Assembly: GCF_013106755.1 (NCBI RefSeq)
Contig: NZ_WHPF01000003.1
Coordinates: forward strand, 1 to 64,000
DNA length: 64,000 nucleotides
Origin: Limnovirga soli
Lineage (GTDB): Bacteria > Bacteroidota > Bacteroidia > Chitinophagales > Chitinophagaceae
Reading direction: 5' to 3'
In this document: one piece after another, positions 46,134 to 55,041 of the stretch
How the letters are laid out: the number at the start of each line of letters is the position of its first letter
Numbering within the stretch: the first letter of the stretch is position 1
The notes under the pieces: generated by a model
What the model saw: the letters and a program-made list of their open reading frames with translations, nothing else
What the model was told of the DNA's origin: nothing
Database searches by the model: none
Position numbers and translations under genes: made by a program

Positions 46134-46796
46134 ATGAACGAACTCTTACTCATCATACTTGCTTATCTCATTGGTTCTATACCTACCTCTGTTTGGGTAA
46201 GTAAAAGATTCTTCGGGATTGATATTCGCGATTACGGCAGCGGTAATGCGGGTGCCACTAATACATACAGGGTACTGGGCTCTAAATGGGGTACTTTTGT
46301 AATGATAATTGATATGCTCAAAGGTGTTATCGCCACTTCTCTGTATGTAGTACTTCCACTGCGTTTACAACACAATGATTTATATCTTACCAACCTGATG
46401 ATTGGTTTAGGTCTAGGTGCTGTACTGGGACATATTTTCCCTTTATGGGCAGGTTTTAGAGGCGGTAAAGGCGTGGCTACCTTGTTTGGAATGATAGTAG
46501 CTATTCAACCTGAGGTAGCTATTTATTGTATTGGTGTTTTCCTGGTAGTGTTGTATTTAACCAGATTTGTTTCCTTAAGTTCTATGCTGGCAGGTGTTGC
46601 TTTTGCCATTTGCATACTTTTTATATTTAATGATGATGTTACCTTATACCGCATATTTTCTGTAGCGGTGGCCTTACTGGTAATTCTTACCCACCAAAAA
46701 AATATCAATCGCATATTAAATGGCACTGAGAGTAAAGTGCCCATTTTTAAATACCGCGATCGCAGAAAGCAGAAAAGAAAAGACTTAATGGATTAG
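46134..46796 (+). CDS. plsY: Glycerol-3-phosphate acyltransferase
   Basis: The 220-residue membrane protein has GSIPTSVWVSKRFFGIDIR, YGSGNAGATNTYRVLG and GHIFPLWAGFRGGKGVATLF, the conserved loops of PlsY, which transfers acyl groups from acyl-phosphate to glycerol 3-phosphate in phospholipid synthesis. The predicted five transmembrane segments fit the family. It lies between prmA and an M48 peptidase gene. Confidence 0.94.
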   Translation: MNELLLIILAYLIGSIPTSVWVSKRFFGIDIRDYGSGNAGATNTYRVLGSKWGTFVMIIDMLKGVIATSLYVVLPLRLQHNDLYLTNLMIGLGLGAVLGHIFPLWAGFRGGKGVATLFGMIVAIQPEVAIYCIGVFLVVLYLTRFVSLSSMLAGVAFAICILFIFNDDVTLYRIFSVAVALLVILTHQKNINRILNGTESKVPIFKYRDRRKQKRKDLMD

Positions 46797-46898
46797 CCTG
46801 TTTTCATTTTTTAATTTACAAGTTTAGATTGTTTTCCAAATCATCTTCCTATCAATTTATTTGGTACAGAAATTGCTTTTTCCCCAAAAAAAATATTT

Positions 46899-47711
46899 AT
46901 GAAATTCACATTTGTTCTGGCCGCTTTTTTGGCTGCTACTGGTTTCTCGGCATGTACCCGAAATGCTATAACAGGGCGTAGCCAATTGGCTTTGGTATCG
47001 CAAAACGAGGTTGTGAGCATGGCCAAAACAGAATATACCAGCTTTCTTTCCTCCAATAAGGTGGTTTCTTCAACCGCAAGCAAAGATGCAGAAATGGTAA
47101 AGCGGGTAGGAACCAGGATAGCCAATGCTATTACTCAATATTATACTTCAAAGGGTATTACGGGTGTTTTGGATAATTACCAGTGGGAATTTAATTTGGT
47201 AGATAGTAAAGAGGTAAACGCCTGGTGTATGCCAGGTGGTAAAGTAGTAGTGTATACAGGAATTTTACCCGTAACACAAAACGAAGCCGCACTGGCCGTA
47301 GTTTTGGGCCACGAAATAACACATGCCGTTGCCGATCATGGCCGTGAAAGAATGAGCCAGGGTTTGGTACAACAATTTGGTGGGGTGGCTTTATCTGTTG
47401 CATTGGCCAATAAATCTGCTGAAACCCAAAACCTGTTTAATTCAGCTTATGGTATAGGCAGCAATATTGGCGTATTATTGCCATTTGGCAGAAAGCAGGA
47501 ACTGGAAGCCGATCATTACGGGCTTATTTTCGCTGCCATGGCAGGCTATAATCCACAGGAAGCAATTTCATTTTGGCAGCGGATGGCCAATTTAGGCGGT
47601 CAAAAGCCTCCTGTTTTTTTAAGCAGTCACCCAGCAGATGAGGAGCGCATTAAAAAGCTACAGGAGCTTATGCCCGAAGCGCTCAACTACTATAAACCCA
47701 TATCAAAATAA
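46899..47711 (+). CDS. M48-family metalloprotease lipoprotein
   Basis: The 270-residue product has a lipobox ending FSAC (Cys19), so it is an envelope lipoprotein. The zinc motif HEITH (His138, Glu139, His142) and the later ELEADHYG Glu/Asp ligand fit M48 peptidases. Relatives of this size (LoiP/BepA-like) take part in outer-membrane quality control. The function in this organism is not known. Confidence 0.88.
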   Translation: MKFTFVLAAFLAATGFSACTRNAITGRSQLALVSQNEVVSMAKTEYTSFLSSNKVVSSTASKDAEMVKRVGTRIANAITQYYTSKGITGVLDNYQWEFNLVDSKEVNAWCMPGGKVVVYTGILPVTQNEAALAVVLGHEITHAVADHGRERMSQGLVQQFGGVALSVALANKSAETQNLFNSAYGIGSNIGVLLPFGRKQELEADHYGLIFAAMAGYNPQEAISFWQRMANLGGQKPPVFLSSHPADEERIKKLQELMPEALNYYKPISK

Positions 47712-47794
47712 TCATAACTCATTAAAATTCATTTAAAAAGGGCCGATATCCCAAAATTGCTTTGCTGTATCAATGGGGGGTGGTATATTTTTAC

Positions 47795-47802
47795 TAACTT
47801 TG
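47795..47802 (+). promoter_or_regulatory. Possible -7 box upstream of 47838
   Basis: TAACTTTG matches TAnnTTTG and lies 36 bp before the ATG. A good -33 partner at usual spacing was not seen. Confidence 0.35.
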
Positions 47803-47837
47803 CCCACCCAATTATTTCACCTTAAATTTTTTTAAGG

Positions 47838-48290
47838 ATGTCTACATTATGTTTGCTCGAAAAGTTAGAATTAAAAGATGAGAAAAACCTGTTAATTCAG
47901 GGTCTTCCATCTTCTGTTGAGAAACAGTTTGCCAAACTTTCTTATGCCAAAAATCTTACCCCCTTGCTTAAAAGCAGGAAGATAGATTTTGCGTTGATTT
48001 TTGCGGTTAACCATCAGCAACTATGTACTATTCTGCGTGATGTTTTTCCGGCTTTGCACAATGAGAGTAATCTTTGGATTGCCTATCCTAAAACTACCAG
48101 TAAAATTGCAAGCGACCTTAACAGGGCCTGCAGCTGGCAGATAGTGGGCGACAATGAGTACGAAAACATTGGCGAAATTACTTTAGATCATGTATGGAAT
48201 GCTGTACACTTCAAAAAACTGGAAACAGTTATGGTTCAGGAAGTGGCTGCAACCATAACAACTAAAAAGCAAAAATTAGCAATGGCGTAA
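47838..48290 (+). CDS. Conserved small protein, DUF3052-like
   Basis: The 150-residue protein has no signal peptide. The LWIAYPKTTSKIASDLNR and ITLDHVWNAVHFKK segments recall the DUF3052 family (K-rich WPK motif and WsGLKFV-like ending), but this is a remote resemblance recalled by eye. The gene is followed by the CYTH gene after 21 bp, so the two are probably co-transcribed. Function unknown. Confidence 0.7.
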   Translation: MSTLCLLEKLELKDEKNLLIQGLPSSVEKQFAKLSYAKNLTPLLKSRKIDFALIFAVNHQQLCTILRDVFPALHNESNLWIAYPKTTSKIASDLNRACSWQIVGDNEYENIGEITLDHVWNAVHFKKLETVMVQEVAATITTKKQKLAMA

Positions 48291-48311
48291 AATGGCTAAG
48301 GCAAAACGTTT

Positions 48312-48827
48312 ATGAAATTAATTAACGTTGAAATTAAAGCAAAATGCTTCCACTTAGATAAAGTGGAAGCATTTTTGTTTGCAAACAATGCCCGCTTTAT
48401 TGGGGTGGATTTTCAAAAAGATACTTATTTCCAGGTGCCTGAGGGCAGGCTAAAACTGCGGGAAGGTAATATTGAAAATAATCTCATTTTTTATAAAAGA
48501 AATAATCAAAAAGGCCCCAAACAATCAGATTTTCATTTGGTACCTGCACATGCACCGGCCGCCCTAAAAGCCTTATTAACAGAGGCACTAGGCATAAAAA
48601 TAATCGTTGAAAAAAAGCGCCGTATTTATTACCTGGAAAATATAAAAATTCATATTGATGAAGTGCCCGGTTTAGGCAACTTTATGGAAATTGAGGCGGG
48701 CAACCAGTTTAACCCTGTCTTAACTACAGAAGATCTGCACCGCCAATGCCAGGAACTGATGACTAAACTTGAAATTGATTCCGATTCCCTTATTGAAAAT
48801 AGTTATAGCGATATGTTATTGCAATAA
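48312..48827 (+). CDS. CYTH-domain phosphohydrolase/cyclase-like protein
   Basis: The 171-residue product has the CYTH signature VEIKAK near the start (ExKxK variant of ExExK), RLKLREG and FYKR, and acidic/basic residues around a tunnel fold. CYTH proteins act on triphosphates or adenylate (class IV adenylyl cyclase or triphosphatase). The substrate cannot be told from sequence. Length is usual for single-domain members. Confidence 0.8.
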   Translation: MKLINVEIKAKCFHLDKVEAFLFANNARFIGVDFQKDTYFQVPEGRLKLREGNIENNLIFYKRNNQKGPKQSDFHLVPAHAPAALKALLTEALGIKIIVEKKRRIYYLENIKIHIDEVPGLGNFMEIEAGNQFNPVLTTEDLHRQCQELMTKLEIDSDSLIENSYSDMLLQ

Positions 48828-48890
48828 CACCACCACCAATACAAGCTTGTTTTCTATTTTTTATGAGCCCGGCATGTTAGCAATATGTTG

Positions 48891-48915
48891 CTTTACTTGC
48901 GTCGCACACTTGTGC
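48891..48915 (-). repeat. Alternating repeat R20 (-)
   Basis: CTTTACTTGCGTCGCACACT with an outer GAGCCCGGCA box at 48865. It lies downstream of the gene ending at 48827 and pairs with R21 after a 94-bp interval. Confidence 0.92.
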
Positions 48916-49008
48916 TGTGGTAAATTTTATCAGCAAACATTTTTTTATATATGATAGCAACCGCTTTAATGCCGTGATTTTATAAGTTTTGCTGCCATTT
49001 TGCAGAAC

Positions 49009-49033
49009 GTACAAGAGTGCGACGCAAGTAAAG
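49009..49033 (+). repeat. Alternating repeat R21 (+)
   Basis: GTACAAGAGTGCGACGCAAG plus TAAAG, with TTTTGCTGCC at 48988 and GCCAGGCTAAAAA near 49050. It lies upstream of the gene at 49269. Confidence 0.93.
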
Positions 49034-49254
49034 TTGAAGATTAATCTGCCGCCAGGCTAAAAATAAAAAAGCCATTTTTATTTCCTGGATACCTGCAAGA
49101 AAATGTATGATTCAGCATTCACAAAATATTATGAATTGGTAGATTTATTTTTACAATAATTCTATTGTACATATTGTTTTTATGCTATGTTTTACCCGAA
49201 CCAATTAACTTATTTATTTCTCCTTATTACCATTTTATCACTGGTATTTTAGAA

Positions 49255-49262
49255 TACATTTG
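49255..49262 (+). promoter_or_regulatory. -7 box immediately before 49269
   Basis: TACATTTG matches TAnnTTTG exactly and ends only 7 bp before the ATG at 49269. Transcription would begin near the start codon, suggesting a leaderless mRNA. No start-site data are available. Confidence 0.45.
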
Positions 49263-49268
49263 CACGTT

Positions 49269-50276
49269 ATGAAATATATATGCACCCGCCTTTCAATTGT
49301 ACTTTTTGTAGTTGTTTTATTTAGTTGTAATAACACCAATTCAGCAGCTACAACAGCTAAAAACGAAACTATTAGCGATACAGTTATTAAAGCCACAGTA
49401 CTCGATTCTGCGGATTATGATAAGCGTTTGTTAGCTATGAGTAACGGTGATACTACCGGCCGCTGGCCGGTGAAAGGTATTTATCCATTACCTGGTGCAT
49501 TATTACCTTATAATAGAATTGTAGCTTTTTATGGTAATCTCTACTCAAAAAAAATGGGCATTTTGGGCGAGTTACCAAAAGACTCCATGCTGGCTAAATT
49601 AAAATTCGAGTTAGCTAAATGGCAGGCCGCAGATACAAGTTTACCTGTTATACCTGCATTGCATTATGTGGCTGTAACTGCGCAGGGGGCACCTGGTAAA
49701 GATGGCATGTATAGGCTAAGAATGCCTTTTCATCAAATTGATACTATTATTAACTGGGCCAAAGAAATAAATGGGTTAGTGTTTGTGGATATACAGGTAT
49801 CTCACAGTAATGTAAATGCCGAAGTGCCCTTGCTGGAAACTTATTTAAAAATGCCCAATGTGCATTTGGGTATAGACCCCGAATTTTCGATGAAAAACGG
49901 TGAAGTGCCAGGAACTAAAATAGGTACTTTTAATGCAGCTGATATTAATGCTGCCGTGGATTATCTGGCTAAACTGGTAAAGCAAAATAACTTGTCGCCC
50001 AAAATATTGGTAGTGCACCGTTTTACACAAGGCATGATTACCGGCTATGATCAAATTAAAAAAGTGCCCGAAGTACAGGTAGTAATAGATATGGATGGTT
50101 GGGGTAGCAGAATATTAAAGCGTTCTACCTATTTAAGGTATGTATATAAAGAGCCTGTAGCATTTACCGGTTTTAAATTGTTTTATAAAAATGATACCAA
50201 AGCAGGTGATAGTTTATTTACTCCTTCTGAATTACTCAGGTTTACACCCAAGCCCGTTTATATACAATATCAATAG
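49269..50276 (+). CDS. Lipoprotein of unknown function
   Basis: I chose the ATG at 49269 (MKYICTRLSIVLFVVVLFSC), giving 335 residues with a lipobox ending FSC; a TTG at 49260 is less likely. After an Asn/Ser-rich linker the body has ALLPYNRIVAFYGNLYSKKM, FVDIQVSHSNVNAEVPLLET and KILVVHRFTQGMITGYDQI. It appears to be a TIM-barrel-like fold of unassigned activity. It is followed after 24 bp by a polysaccharide deacetylase lipoprotein, so a shared role at the envelope is plausible. Confidence 0.7.
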   Translation: MKYICTRLSIVLFVVVLFSCNNTNSAATTAKNETISDTVIKATVLDSADYDKRLLAMSNGDTTGRWPVKGIYPLPGALLPYNRIVAFYGNLYSKKMGILGELPKDSMLAKLKFELAKWQAADTSLPVIPALHYVAVTAQGAPGKDGMYRLRMPFHQIDTIINWAKEINGLVFVDIQVSHSNVNAEVPLLETYLKMPNVHLGIDPEFSMKNGEVPGTKIGTFNAADINAAVDYLAKLVKQNNLSPKILVVHRFTQGMITGYDQIKKVPEVQVVIDMDGWGSRILKRSTYLRYVYKEPVAFTGFKLFYKNDTKAGDSLFTPSELLRFTPKPVYIQYQ

Positions 50277-50300
50277 TAGTATCCCGCACATATTTTTATA

Positions 50301-51146
50301 ATGAAAAAGCAAATAGCATTTTTGACTGCCATAGTATTTACTGCTTTGGTAGCCTGTAATAACCATCCTGAAATTGTAGATCAAACACAGGCGAAGAACA
50401 ACGGTGTAGAAAAGGATAGCATTGCAACCGTAACAAAAGCAGATCTGGCAACTATGCTTGCCAAAAAAGAAGTGCCTGTATTATGTTATCATCATATTCG
50501 TGATTTCAGGCCCGGTGAAAGTGAGCGCATGAAAGGCTATGAAGTAACCCCGGCTGCATTTGCCGAACAAATGAAAGCACTGGCAGATAGCGGTTATCAC
50601 TCCATTTTACCCGATCAATTATACAACTACCTGGTATATGGTGCAGATTTACCAAGCAAGCCAGTGATGATTACCTTTGATGATACCGATTTGGAACAAT
50701 TTACCATTGGCGCCACAGAAATGAATAAATACGGTTTTAAAGGCGTTTATTTTATTATGACGATTTCTTTAAACCGGCCAAGGTATATGAGCAAGGACCA
50801 GTTGAAACAACTAAGTGATGAAGGGCATTTGATTGCCGGTCATACCTGGGATCATCATATGGTAACAAAATACAAAGGAGCAGATTGGGATACCCAATTG
50901 ATTAAACCCAAAATACAATTAGAAGCCATAACGGGTAAAAAGGTAGATTATTTCGCCTATCCCTTTGGTCTATGGAACAAAGAAGCGATACCTGAAATTG
51001 AAAGCCGTGGTTATAAAATGGCATTTATTTTGTCCACAAAACGTGACTCTACGCAACCCTTATATACTATTCGCCGCATGATTGTGCCTGGCACTTGGTC
51101 TACACCCGGCATGATGAAAGCTATGAAATCAACTTTTCATTTGTAA
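50301..51146 (+). CDS. Polysaccharide deacetylase lipoprotein
   Basis: The 281-residue product has a lipobox ending LVAC (Cys19) and a NodB-type domain: MITFDDTDLEQF with catalytic Asp residues, HTWDHHMVTK with the HTxxH metal ligands, and YFAYPFG near the end. It removes acyl groups from a glycan in the envelope. It follows the unknown lipoprotein gene by 24 bp and precedes a DinB-family gene by 12 bp. Confidence 0.88.
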   Translation: MKKQIAFLTAIVFTALVACNNHPEIVDQTQAKNNGVEKDSIATVTKADLATMLAKKEVPVLCYHHIRDFRPGESERMKGYEVTPAAFAEQMKALADSGYHSILPDQLYNYLVYGADLPSKPVMITFDDTDLEQFTIGATEMNKYGFKGVYFIMTISLNRPRYMSKDQLKQLSDEGHLIAGHTWDHHMVTKYKGADWDTQLIKPKIQLEAITGKKVDYFAYPFGLWNKEAIPEIESRGYKMAFILSTKRDSTQPLYTIRRMIVPGTWSTPGMMKAMKSTFHL

Positions 51147-51158
51147 TAATACCTGATC

Positions 51159-51677
51159 ATGACAACTGAAAAATTACCGGAATATTGGCAGCGTGGCCCT
51201 ATTGACGGAATACCAGGTTTATTGCAACCTGTAGCACATACATTATTACAAGCCAGGCAGGAAGTGGAAGAAGTGCTTACTAATTTTCCGGCTGAGTTAT
51301 TGTGGCAAAAACCCAATGGCTTAGCATCTGTTGCATTTCATATACAACACATTACTGGAGTAATTAACAGGCTGTTTACCTATGCCAGTGGCGCTATGCT
51401 TAATGCCCAACAATTAGATTATTTACAACAGGAGGGTATAGCATCACCCGACGTTACTAAACAAATACTTCTTCAAAACCTGCACCATCAAATTCAACAG
51501 GCAATTACCGTGTTAAGCCTTACCCACGAAAATATATTAACCGAAAAAAGATTGGTTGGCCGCAAGCAAATTCCTTCTACTGTAATTGGTTTATTTTTTC
51601 ATGCAGCAGAACATACCATGCGGCATACAGGCCAGGTATTGGTTACTGCTGAATTTGTAAAAGCTATTGCTGTATAG
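51159..51677 (+). CDS. DinB-family protein
   Basis: The 172-residue four-helix-bundle protein has the His ligands of the DinB/YfiT fold: FHIQHITGVINRL (near residue 62) and FFHAAEHTMRHTGQV (near residue 145), probably binding a metal. Members are thiol-transferases or of unknown role. It starts 12 bp after the deacetylase gene. Confidence 0.85.
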   Translation: MTTEKLPEYWQRGPIDGIPGLLQPVAHTLLQARQEVEEVLTNFPAELLWQKPNGLASVAFHIQHITGVINRLFTYASGAMLNAQQLDYLQQEGIASPDVTKQILLQNLHHQIQQAITVLSLTHENILTEKRLVGRKQIPSTVIGLFFHAAEHTMRHTGQVLVTAEFVKAIAV

Positions 51678-51770
51678 TATATATCATTGGTAAAATAAAA
51701 GTAGTATCCGCCATAAAAGGCTTAGTAGCTCTAACAGAAATCCAGTATTTTCATGGTATATAATTGCTGT

Positions 51771-52763
51771 ATGGAAATTCTGCAAACAATTTATAACGAG
51801 CTGGTTGCCTTCTTTAGCATTGGTCAGGTAATAACCATGTTTAAAACAGGCGATTATTCTGTTTTAAACACATTGGATGGCGTATTAGGTGTTATATCAC
51901 CCTTAATTCCATTACTGCTCGTAATTGAATTAACCAGGGCGCTTCTCTTTAAAAAATTTAAACGCTCCCATTATCGTATCCAGTTTTTTATTTATGTATT
52001 TAATAATGTGGTAGGTCGTTTTATTTCCATTGGGGTGGTAGGGTTTATTGTTGGTGTATTGCAGCCTTATGCGCTATTTAATAGCAGCTTTACCTGGTAC
52101 TGGCTTATATACGGTTATATAGTGTGGGAGCTGGCACATTTTGTGTATCATTTCCTTGGGCATAAAGTGCGTTTGTTTTGGTGCCTGCATTCAACACATC
52201 ATGCGCCGGAAGCCATGAACCTGTCTGTAACCTACGCCCATTTTTTTCTGGAGGGTCCTTATGCCGATTTGATTCGTACTTCTATCTGTATTCTGCTGGG
52301 TGTAAACCCGCCACTATTGTTTTTTATCATGTTTATCGATGGATTTTGGGGCGCATTTATACATGCCGGCGAAAATCTAATAAAAGATGGTCGTCTCGGC
52401 TTTCTGCAAAAGCTGGTGCTAACGCCATCGCATCATCGGGTGCACCATGCACGTAACCCTTTGTATATGGATACCAATTTTTGTAACCTGTTAAATATTT
52501 GGGATAAGGTTTTTAAAACTTTTCAGCCCGAGCATCATGCTATACCACCCGAGTATGGTATTACACGTACCATGAATGCCCAAAATTTTTGGGATGTATA
52601 TTTTGGCGAATTTGCAGCATTGGCAAAAGATATGTACAAGGCACCCGGTATTACAAACAAACTATTGTATTTGGTTATGCCACCAGGCTGGAGCCACACC
52701 GGTAATCATAAAACAGCCAGCGTGGTAAGGGCCGAATATTTACAGCAACAGCCTTTGCAGTAG
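51771..52763 (+). CDS. Sterol desaturase / fatty acid hydroxylase family protein
   Basis: I prefer the ATG at 51771 (MEILQTIYNEL), 330 residues; 51753 is an alternative. The three His clusters of the di-iron family are visible: HFVYHFLGHK, LHSTHHAPEAMN and HHRVHHARN. Several transmembrane segments are predicted. The substrate (sterol, fatty acid or other lipid) is not known. The stop codon TAG (52761-52763) is itself part of the outer TAGCCCGGCA box of repeat R22. Confidence 0.85.
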   Translation: MEILQTIYNELVAFFSIGQVITMFKTGDYSVLNTLDGVLGVISPLIPLLLVIELTRALLFKKFKRSHYRIQFFIYVFNNVVGRFISIGVVGFIVGVLQPYALFNSSFTWYWLIYGYIVWELAHFVYHFLGHKVRLFWCLHSTHHAPEAMNLSVTYAHFFLEGPYADLIRTSICILLGVNPPLLFFIMFIDGFWGAFIHAGENLIKDGRLGFLQKLVLTPSHHRVHHARNPLYMDTNFCNLLNIWDKVFKTFQPEHHAIPPEYGITRTMNAQNFWDVYFGEFAALAKDMYKAPGITNKLLYLVMPPGWSHTGNHKTASVVRAEYLQQQPLQ

Positions 52764-52787
52764 CCCGGCATTTGTTACTATATATAG

Positions 52788-52812
52788 CTTTACTTGCGTC
52801 GCACTCTTGTAC
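52788..52812 (-). repeat. Alternating repeat R22 (-)
   Basis: CTTTACTTGCGTCGCACTCT with an outer box TAGCCCGGCA (52761) that overlaps the stop codon of the preceding gene and an inner GCAGCAAAAAAC end at about 52828. A complete element of about 78 bp. Confidence 0.93.
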
Positions 52813-52940
52813 TACAGTAATACTAAGCAGCAAAAAACAACTACACACATAAGAACAAACATACCCGTGGTTTATTATTAACTGCGGGTATTGTTATTTA
52901 ATGCAGTTATTTAATTTTCTTTGCAGCAAATAGCAATATA

Positions 52941-53738
52941 ATGCAACAATTACCGGTATATAAAGTAGATGCATTTACCTCAGAATTATTTGGTGGTAAC
53001 CCTGCTGCTGTTTGTCCATTAGAACAATGGCTGCCCGATGCACTAATGCAACAACTGGCCAGCGAAAACAATTTATCAGAAACCGTATTTTTTGTACAGG
53101 AAAACGGTCATTATCATATCCGTTGGTTTACACCGGCAACCGAGGTAAAACTATGCGGTCATGCAACGCTGGCAACAGCCCATATTTTATATACCGAACT
53201 GGGGTATACAAAGGATGAAATTTTATTCAACTCCTTAAGCGGCATATTAAAAGTTACATCGCCGGAACCAGGTACTTACACCCTGGATTTTCCAGCCATG
53301 CCACCTGATGCAATAACGTATATCCCCACGGCCATGTTAGAGGCACTGGGTGTTGCGCCCTGCCCGGTATATAAAACCAATATGGATTTTATGGTAGTGC
53401 TACCTTCTCAAGAGGCAGTTGAGAGTTTAGCTCCCGATTTTAAACTATTGGCTACTGTTGGTGGCCGCGGAGTTATTGTAACCGCCAAAGGCAATGAGGC
53501 AGACTTTGTGTCGAGGTGTTTTTATCCGCAAAGTGGTATTGATGAGGATCCGGTTACAGGCTCTGCGCATACCATTATGGTGCCTTATTGGGCAGCATTT
53601 TTAAACAAAACAAAAATGAAAGCCATACAGGTTTCTAAAAGGCGCGGCTACCTTGATGTGGAATTATCTGGCAACAGGGTATTAATGAGTGGCAGCGGTG
53701 TTACCTATTTAAAAGGAACATATATTGTAGCACTATAA
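52941..53738 (+). CDS. PhzF-family isomerase/epimerase
   Basis: The 265-residue product has the PhzF-family layout: VDAFTSELFGGNPAAVC, catalytic Glu in SENNLSETVF (near residue 45), IRWFTPATEVKLCGHATLA and FYPQSGIDEDPVTGSAHT near the end. The family includes phenazine biosynthesis proteins and amino acid racemase-like isomerases; this member's substrate is unknown. It lies alone between repeats R22 (-) and R23 (+). Confidence 0.88.
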   Translation: MQQLPVYKVDAFTSELFGGNPAAVCPLEQWLPDALMQQLASENNLSETVFFVQENGHYHIRWFTPATEVKLCGHATLATAHILYTELGYTKDEILFNSLSGILKVTSPEPGTYTLDFPAMPPDAITYIPTAMLEALGVAPCPVYKTNMDFMVVLPSQEAVESLAPDFKLLATVGGRGVIVTAKGNEADFVSRCFYPQSGIDEDPVTGSAHTIMVPYWAAFLNKTKMKAIQVSKRRGYLDVELSGNRVLMSGSGVTYLKGTYIVAL

Positions 53739-53799
53739 CCTTCTGCAATAACTAAGCGTAGCAGGTGTTTAATTGCTTTTGCCCAATAGCATTGTTGCA

Positions 53800-53818
53800 G
53801 TACAAGTGAGTGACACAA
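53800..53818 (+). repeat. Alternating repeat R23 (+), type B-like
   Basis: GTACAAGTGAGTGACACAA matches the type B core; the following bases differ from R13. A TTTTGCCCAATAGC end lies at about 53777. It lies upstream of rnhA. Confidence 0.85.
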
Positions 53819-53907
53819 CAATAGCTGACGCTTGGGTATAAGTTGGTATCATACTATAAAAATGTCTTTTAAAACCGTTTGGCATAACGGAACTTATTAT
53901 ATTATTT

Positions 53908-54387
53908 ATGCAGCAGGGGCATCAATTAATTATTTATACAGATGGCGCTAGCAGGGGTAATCCTGGTCCGGGTGGGTACGGCGCTATTTTAATGTGGGGC
54001 GAAAAAAGAAAAGAGTTGGCGGCAGGCTACCGGCTTACCACCAATAACAGAATGGAACTGATGGGTGTAATTGCGGCATTGGAGTCTTTAACCAAAACCA
54101 ATATTGCCCTAACTGTTTATACAGATAGTAAATATATTGTTGACAGTGTAGAAAAACGTTGGCTGGATAACTGGATAAAAACGGGTTTTAAGGGTGGTAA
54201 AAAAAACAGCGATTTATGGACAAAGTATTATAAGCTATCCCGCCAGTTTTCAATAAAATTTAAATGGGTTAAAGGCCATGCAGATAACCCATTTAATAAC
54301 CGTTGCGACGAATTGGCTACTACCGCCGCCGATGGAAAACAATTATTAATTGATGAGGGCTACGAAGCTGAAAACAAACTGATATAA
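53908..54387 (+). CDS. rnhA: Ribonuclease HI
   Basis: The 159-residue product has the DEDD catalytic residues in YTDGASRGNPGPGG (Asp12), MELMGVIAALE and YTDSKYIVD, plus HADNPFNNRCDELA near the C-terminus. It removes RNA from RNA-DNA hybrids. A bidirectional terminator follows, shared with the convergent gene at 54436. Confidence 0.94.
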   Translation: MQQGHQLIIYTDGASRGNPGPGGYGAILMWGEKRKELAAGYRLTTNNRMELMGVIAALESLTKTNIALTVYTDSKYIVDSVEKRWLDNWIKTGFKGGKKNSDLWTKYYKLSRQFSIKFKWVKGHADNPFNNRCDELATTAADGKQLLIDEGYEAENKLI

Positions 54388-54420
54388 AACAAAAAAGGGG
54401 CAAAGCCCCTTTTTTGTTTT
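54386..54420. terminator. Bidirectional terminator between rnhA and 54436
   Basis: A 16-bp stem (AAAACAAAAAAGGGGC with GCCCCTTTTTTGTTTT) has an AAA loop. The A/T-rich ends let it act for rnhA and for the convergent minus-strand gene. Confidence 0.9.
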
Positions 54421-54435
54421 AACGGTATAAATACT

Positions 54436-55005
54436 TTATGCGTGTTCTTTTACGGTTTTAAGCGTCATTTTCTGCGCCATATAATATCCTCCGAATAGCA
54501 CAGCTGAGAATACCAGGGTGGCATAAACACTATTTGGGTAAAAAGGCAAAGCATCTGTATAACACATAACCAAACCAGGCCATGTTAATGGGCGTTGTAA
54601 ACCGCCTCCGCCTGCCCAAACTATAAAATTGCTAACCAAAAAATAAGCTGTAGGAGAGGCAATAGATGCCAATACAACACTCGAAAATTTTACATTTTTT
54701 ATTAGAAAACCAATAAAAGTAAGTGCGCCTATTAGCAGGTAATTCTGCCATTGTCCTTCATAAAAACCAGGCGTTGCAGATAAACCTTTTGCATACAATA
54801 ACTGGTAAACTGCATCTGAAATAAACAGTGATAAAATGGGTAAGGTAAAAGCCCATTTTTTGTTATTGATAAAAATGGCGCCACCAAAAATGGCCATGGC
54901 ATATTGTGGGGCAAAACCTAAAGGACGGTTTGGCATAACCCTGTATAAGGCAGCAACCACAATTAATAATACCAGTGAAACGATAACAGATTTTGACAAT
55001 TTCAT
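54436..55005 (-). CDS. DUF6580-family membrane protein
   Basis: The 189-residue product has about five hydrophobic segments (SVIVSLVLLIVVAALY, YAMAIFGGAIFI, YLLIGALTFIGFLI, LVFSAVLFGGYYM) and the motifs RPLGFAPQYAMAIFGGA and LPFYPNSV. This family is thought to be a small transport protein, perhaps the S component of an ECF transporter; the substrate is not known. It lies 36 bp downstream of manA on the same strand. Confidence 0.75.
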   Translation of the reverse strand: MKLSKSVIVSLVLLIVVAALYRVMPNRPLGFAPQYAMAIFGGAIFINNKKWAFTLPILSLFISDAVYQLLYAKGLSATPGFYEGQWQNYLLIGALTFIGFLIKNVKFSSVVLASIASPTAYFLVSNFIVWAGGGGLQRPLTWPGLVMCYTDALPFYPNSVYATLVFSAVLFGGYYMAQKMTLKTVKEHA

Positions 55006-55041
55006 ATTTCAGAGTTATGCGGCAAAAGTAAGCGTTAATAG

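Larger units (their letters stand above)
48828..49268. other. Intergenic region with paired repeats and a promoter
   Basis: This 441-bp gap contains repeats R20 and R21, a long AT-rich stretch, and the promoter box at 49255-49262. No gene was seen. Confidence 0.5.
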
